Assembly (NCBI GenBank): GCA_902795625.1
Contig: CADBLW010000059.1
Coordinates: forward strand, 1 to 6,551
Direction of reading: 5' to 3'
Source: an uncultured Lachnospiraceae bacterium
GTDB lineage: Bacteria; Bacillota; Clostridia; Lachnospirales; Lachnospiraceae
Length of the DNA: 6,551 nucleotides
Position 1 is the stretch's first letter, and the number at the start of each line of letters is the position of its first letter. The notes beneath the pieces are model-generated. The model was not told the DNA's origin. It did no database searches and saw only the letters and a program-made list of their open reading frames with translations. Positions 4,614 through 6,551 of the stretch are shown here, piece after piece. A program made the translations under genes and the position numbers.

Positions 4614-6359
4614 ATGGATAAGGGAAAGAAACTTCTTCGCTGGCAGGATCCGACCAAGGGAGAGCCGCTTCCGGTGATCCGCGTGAATCAGCTAGGGTAT
4701 GCGCCGGAACTTTCGAAGAAGGTTGTTGTGACGGTCGACGGGGACTACACCCTGACGGACGGTAACGGGACGGAGATCAGACATTTTCCAAAGGTGGAGA
4801 CGAAGCCGGACGAGGCGTCCGGCGATCGTGTCGCGATGCTGGAACTGGGAGCGCTTGCCCCCGGAACGTACACGCTTGCGGGCGGCGGAGAGAGACGCGA
4901 GATCGAGGTTACGGGACGCCCGTGGCAGGCGGTGACCAACGCACTCATCAAGGGCCTGTATTACCAGCGGTGTGACGAACTTACGGAGGAGCATGCGGGT
5001 GTCTACAAGCATCCGGCGTGCCACACCGGCCTCGTCGAGGAGTGGCGCAAGCCCGAACCGCCGATCCCGGAGGAAATAAAGGCAAAGATCCCGCCTCATT
5101 TTCTGCGTCTGTTGTCGATCCCGGTCGAGGAGCCGTACGGCGAAGCGCCCGCTCCGCGCAGGATCAAGGGCGGCTGGCACGACGCCGGCGACTACGGCAA
5201 ATACGTCGGCCCCGGCGCGGTGACGGTCGGTCATCTGCTGTATGCGTGGAAGTTGTTCCCGCAGGGTTGCAGCGACGAGTTGAATATCCCCGAGAGCGGG
5301 AACGGCGTACCGGACATTCTGAACGAGACGCGCTTTGAGCTGGAGTGGATTCTGCAGATGCAGAGAGCTGACGGCGCATTTTACCACAAACTGACGACGG
5401 ATCATTTTCCGCCGTTCATCATGCCCGAGGAGGATACCCGGCAGGAGTACCTCTCGCCGATCTCACGCACCGCGACCGGCGACGCGGTGGCAGCGCTGGC
5501 GCTGGCAGCCCGCGTGTACCGTCCGTACGATGCGGATTTTGCGGACAAGTGCCTGAGCACGGCACTCTTCGGCTGGAAATGGCTGGCGGAGCATCCGGAG
5601 ACGCGTCCGTACCGCAATCCGTTTGAACTGCAGTCCGGCATGTACGGCGACGCGGATGACCACGACGAGCGCTTCTGGGCGGCGTGCGAACTCTATGCGA
5701 CGACCGGAGAGGAGGAGTACCGCGAGGCAGCGGAAGGCTTCTACCGCGAAGTCCGCAAACTGACGCTGTTCGGTTGGGCGGATGTCTCCGGACTCGGCGC
5801 TCTGTGCTGCCTCTTCGACCTGAAGGAGAAGGGCGGGGAGCTGCTCTACGATGATCTGAAGCAGGCCTTTCTTCGCCGCAGTGAATGGGCGCTCCTTGTG
5901 TCGAAAGCCTCCGGCTACGGGACGGCGATCCCTGCGACGGACTATGTTTGGGGCAGCATCCTGACTGCGATGAGCAACGCCATGGCGATGATCATGAACA
6001 CGCTCCTTACAGGGCGCGAGGATATGCGCGACGCGGCTCTCGTACAGCTGGATTACGCGCTCGGACTCAATGCCCTCGACATCTCTTTTGTTACCGGTTA
6101 CGGCGAGCGTCAGGTGATGTTCCCGCACCATCGGCCTTCGGGGGCGGACGGGATCGAGATGCCGGTGCCCGGCCTGATCTCCGGCGGACCGAACGGGAAG
6201 ATGAATTATCCCAACGTGAAGGACAGACTCGCCAACGTTCCGCCTGCCAAGCACTACATCGACGAGACCGAGTTCGCCGACATGAACGAGATCGCGATCT
6301 ACTGGAACTCACCGACGGTATTCACGGCAGCGTACTTCAACGGGTTGACCGCGGAATAA
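4614..6359 (+). CDS. Glycoside hydrolase family 9 enzyme, cytoplasmic (cellulase/cellodextrinase-like)
   Basis: A 581-residue inverting beta-glycosidase. Residues about 19-101 form the Ig-like N-terminal domain typical of many GH9 enzymes (IRVNQLGYAPELSKKVVV). The rest (about 105-578) is the (alpha/alpha)6 barrel. Catalytic signatures: GGWHDAGDYGKYV (186-198) with Asp190 and Asp193 as water-binding and base residues; PHHRPSG (504-510), the substrate-binding His/Arg loop; and DMNEIAIYWN (556-565) with Glu559 as general acid. SGNGVPDILNE (228-238) and DHDERFWAACELY (349-361) also fit the family. The N-terminus is MDKGKKLLRW with no hydrophobic segment, and there is no dockerin or carbohydrate-binding module, so the enzyme should act in the cytoplasm on imported cello-oligosaccharides or similar beta-glycosides. 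ATG 4614 follows AAAGGGGA (4596-4603) at about 10 nt. The frame is open back to 4458, but that would overlap the dehydrogenase gene and run through the hairpin. Exact substrate, including a glucosamine-type GH9 activity, is undecided. Confidence 0.95.
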   Translation: MDKGKKLLRWQDPTKGEPLPVIRVNQLGYAPELSKKVVVTVDGDYTLTDGNGTEIRHFPKVETKPDEASGDRVAMLELGALAPGTYTLAGGGERREIEVTGRPWQAVTNALIKGLYYQRCDELTEEHAGVYKHPACHTGLVEEWRKPEPPIPEEIKAKIPPHFLRLLSIPVEEPYGEAPAPRRIKGGWHDAGDYGKYVGPGAVTVGHLLYAWKLFPQGCSDELNIPESGNGVPDILNETRFELEWILQMQRADGAFYHKLTTDHFPPFIMPEEDTRQEYLSPISRTATGDAVAALALAARVYRPYDADFADKCLSTALFGWKWLAEHPETRPYRNPFELQSGMYGDADDHDERFWAACELYATTGEEEYREAAEGFYREVRKLTLFGWADVSGLGALCCLFDLKEKGGELLYDDLKQAFLRRSEWALLVSKASGYGTAIPATDYVWGSILTAMSNAMAMIMNTLLTGREDMRDAALVQLDYALGLNALDISFVTGYGERQVMFPHHRPSGADGIEMPVPGLISGGPNGKMNYPNVKDRLANVPPAKHYIDETEFADMNEIAIYWNSPTVFTAAYFNGLTAE

Positions 6360-6376
6360 ACAAACCGTAACTGACG

Positions 6377-6416
6377 GGGCTGTGCACTGATAAAACAGTG
6401 TGCAGCCCTGCTTTTT
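6377..6416 (+). terminator. Rho-independent terminator of the GH9 gene
   Basis: GGGCTGTGCACTG (6377-6389) pairs with CAGTGTGCAGCCC (6396-6408) over 13 bp, including two G-U wobbles, around the loop ATAAAA. TGCTTTTT follows (6409-6416). It starts 17 nt after the GH9 stop codon, a textbook arrangement. Confidence 0.92.
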
Positions 6417-6475
6417 GTCCGGCCGGCACGGCCCGGCGGCGATAAAATACCTTCGTGTTTTCCTCGCGTCAACTA

Positions 6476-6504
6476 TGGAAAATAAGGCAGTGCTGTGTTA
6501 TAAT
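6476..6504 (+). promoter_or_regulatory. Extended -10 promoter for the gene at the right edge
   Basis: TGGAAA (6476-6481), a 17-nt spacer, then a perfect TATAAT (6499-6504) preceded by TG plus one base (6496-6498), making an extended -10. A start near 6511 would give a leader of only about 14 nt before ATG 6525. It is the best housekeeping-type promoter in the window. Confidence 0.75.
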
Positions 6505-6524
6505 TGCGTATACGGAATAAACAC

Positions 6525-6551
6525 ATGAAGCCTGTCGGCTCAAATGATATA
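6525..6551 (+). CDS. Start of a plus-strand gene cut by the window edge (possibly a LacI-family regulator)
   Basis: Only nine codons are visible (MKPVGSNDI), with no stop before the edge. The start is supported by the strong promoter just upstream and a modest GGA (6514-6516) 8 nt before the ATG. The peptide resembles the lead-in to a LacI-type helix-turn-helix, where a segment like 'SNDIARLAGVS' is common. A sugar-responsive repressor next to a GH9 gene would make sense. This is a guess from nine residues and context; any other gene is possible. Confidence 0.4.

Noticed and set aside
5463..6254. Minus-strand reading frame of 263 codons within GH9
   Set aside because: It is the antisense shadow of a gene with intact catalytic signatures. 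The similar minus-strand frame at 4692-5405 was rejected for the same reason.

Overview
The window looks like chromosomal DNA from a fairly GC-rich member of the Clostridia, plausibly a gut or rumen Lachnospiraceae-type anaerobe. The pointers are purine-rich Shine-Dalgarno sites (AAGGAG, AAGGAGGTG), a trigger-factor-like protein of a kind familiar from Lachnospiraceae, a YqhD/butanol-dehydrogenase-type alcohol dehydrogenase, and a family GH9 glycosidase with no export signal. Taxonomy is inferred from style only; no rRNA or marker gene is present.

Left part (1-2540). The 3' end of a plus-strand gene runs in from the left edge. It encodes an acidic repeat linker followed by a helical trigger-factor/SurA-like chaperone domain. 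It ends at 691 and converges on a minus-strand pair across a perfect bidirectional terminator (707-737). The pair, transcribed right to left, is an ECF-type sigma-70 factor (2239 to 1709) and a single-pass membrane protein (1719 to 805), overlapping by 11 nt. The membrane protein is best explained as the cognate anti-sigma factor: cytoplasmic N-terminus, one membrane segment, a long charged linker and an outer C-terminal domain. Together they would form a cell-surface signalling module.

Middle and right part (2240-6360). An AT-rich divergent intergenic region separates the sigma gene from a plus-strand metabolic run: a short-chain dehydrogenase/reductase (2543-3295), 14 bp further an iron-dependent, probably NADPH-linked alcohol/aldehyde dehydrogenase (3310-4488), then after a 125-bp gap holding a strong hairpin a cytoplasmic GH9 glycosidase (4614-6359). 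The first two are almost certainly cotranscribed and both handle carbonyl/alcohol redox chemistry. The GH9 enzyme probably hydrolyses imported cello-oligosaccharides or other beta-glucosides inside the cell. A good intrinsic terminator closes it (6377-6416).

Right edge (6420-6551). A well-formed extended -10 promoter leads to the first nine codons of another plus-strand gene. Its start (MKPVGSNDI) would fit a LacI-type repressor, but too little is visible to be sure.

No tRNA, rRNA, CRISPR array, insertion sequence or known riboswitch was recognised. I do not see a clearly new system. The most curious items are the sigma/anti-sigma pair with its unusual outer domain and possible truncated C-terminal tail, the 18-nt periodic repeats in two neighbouring convergent genes, and the leaderless GH9 next to two oxidoreductases.
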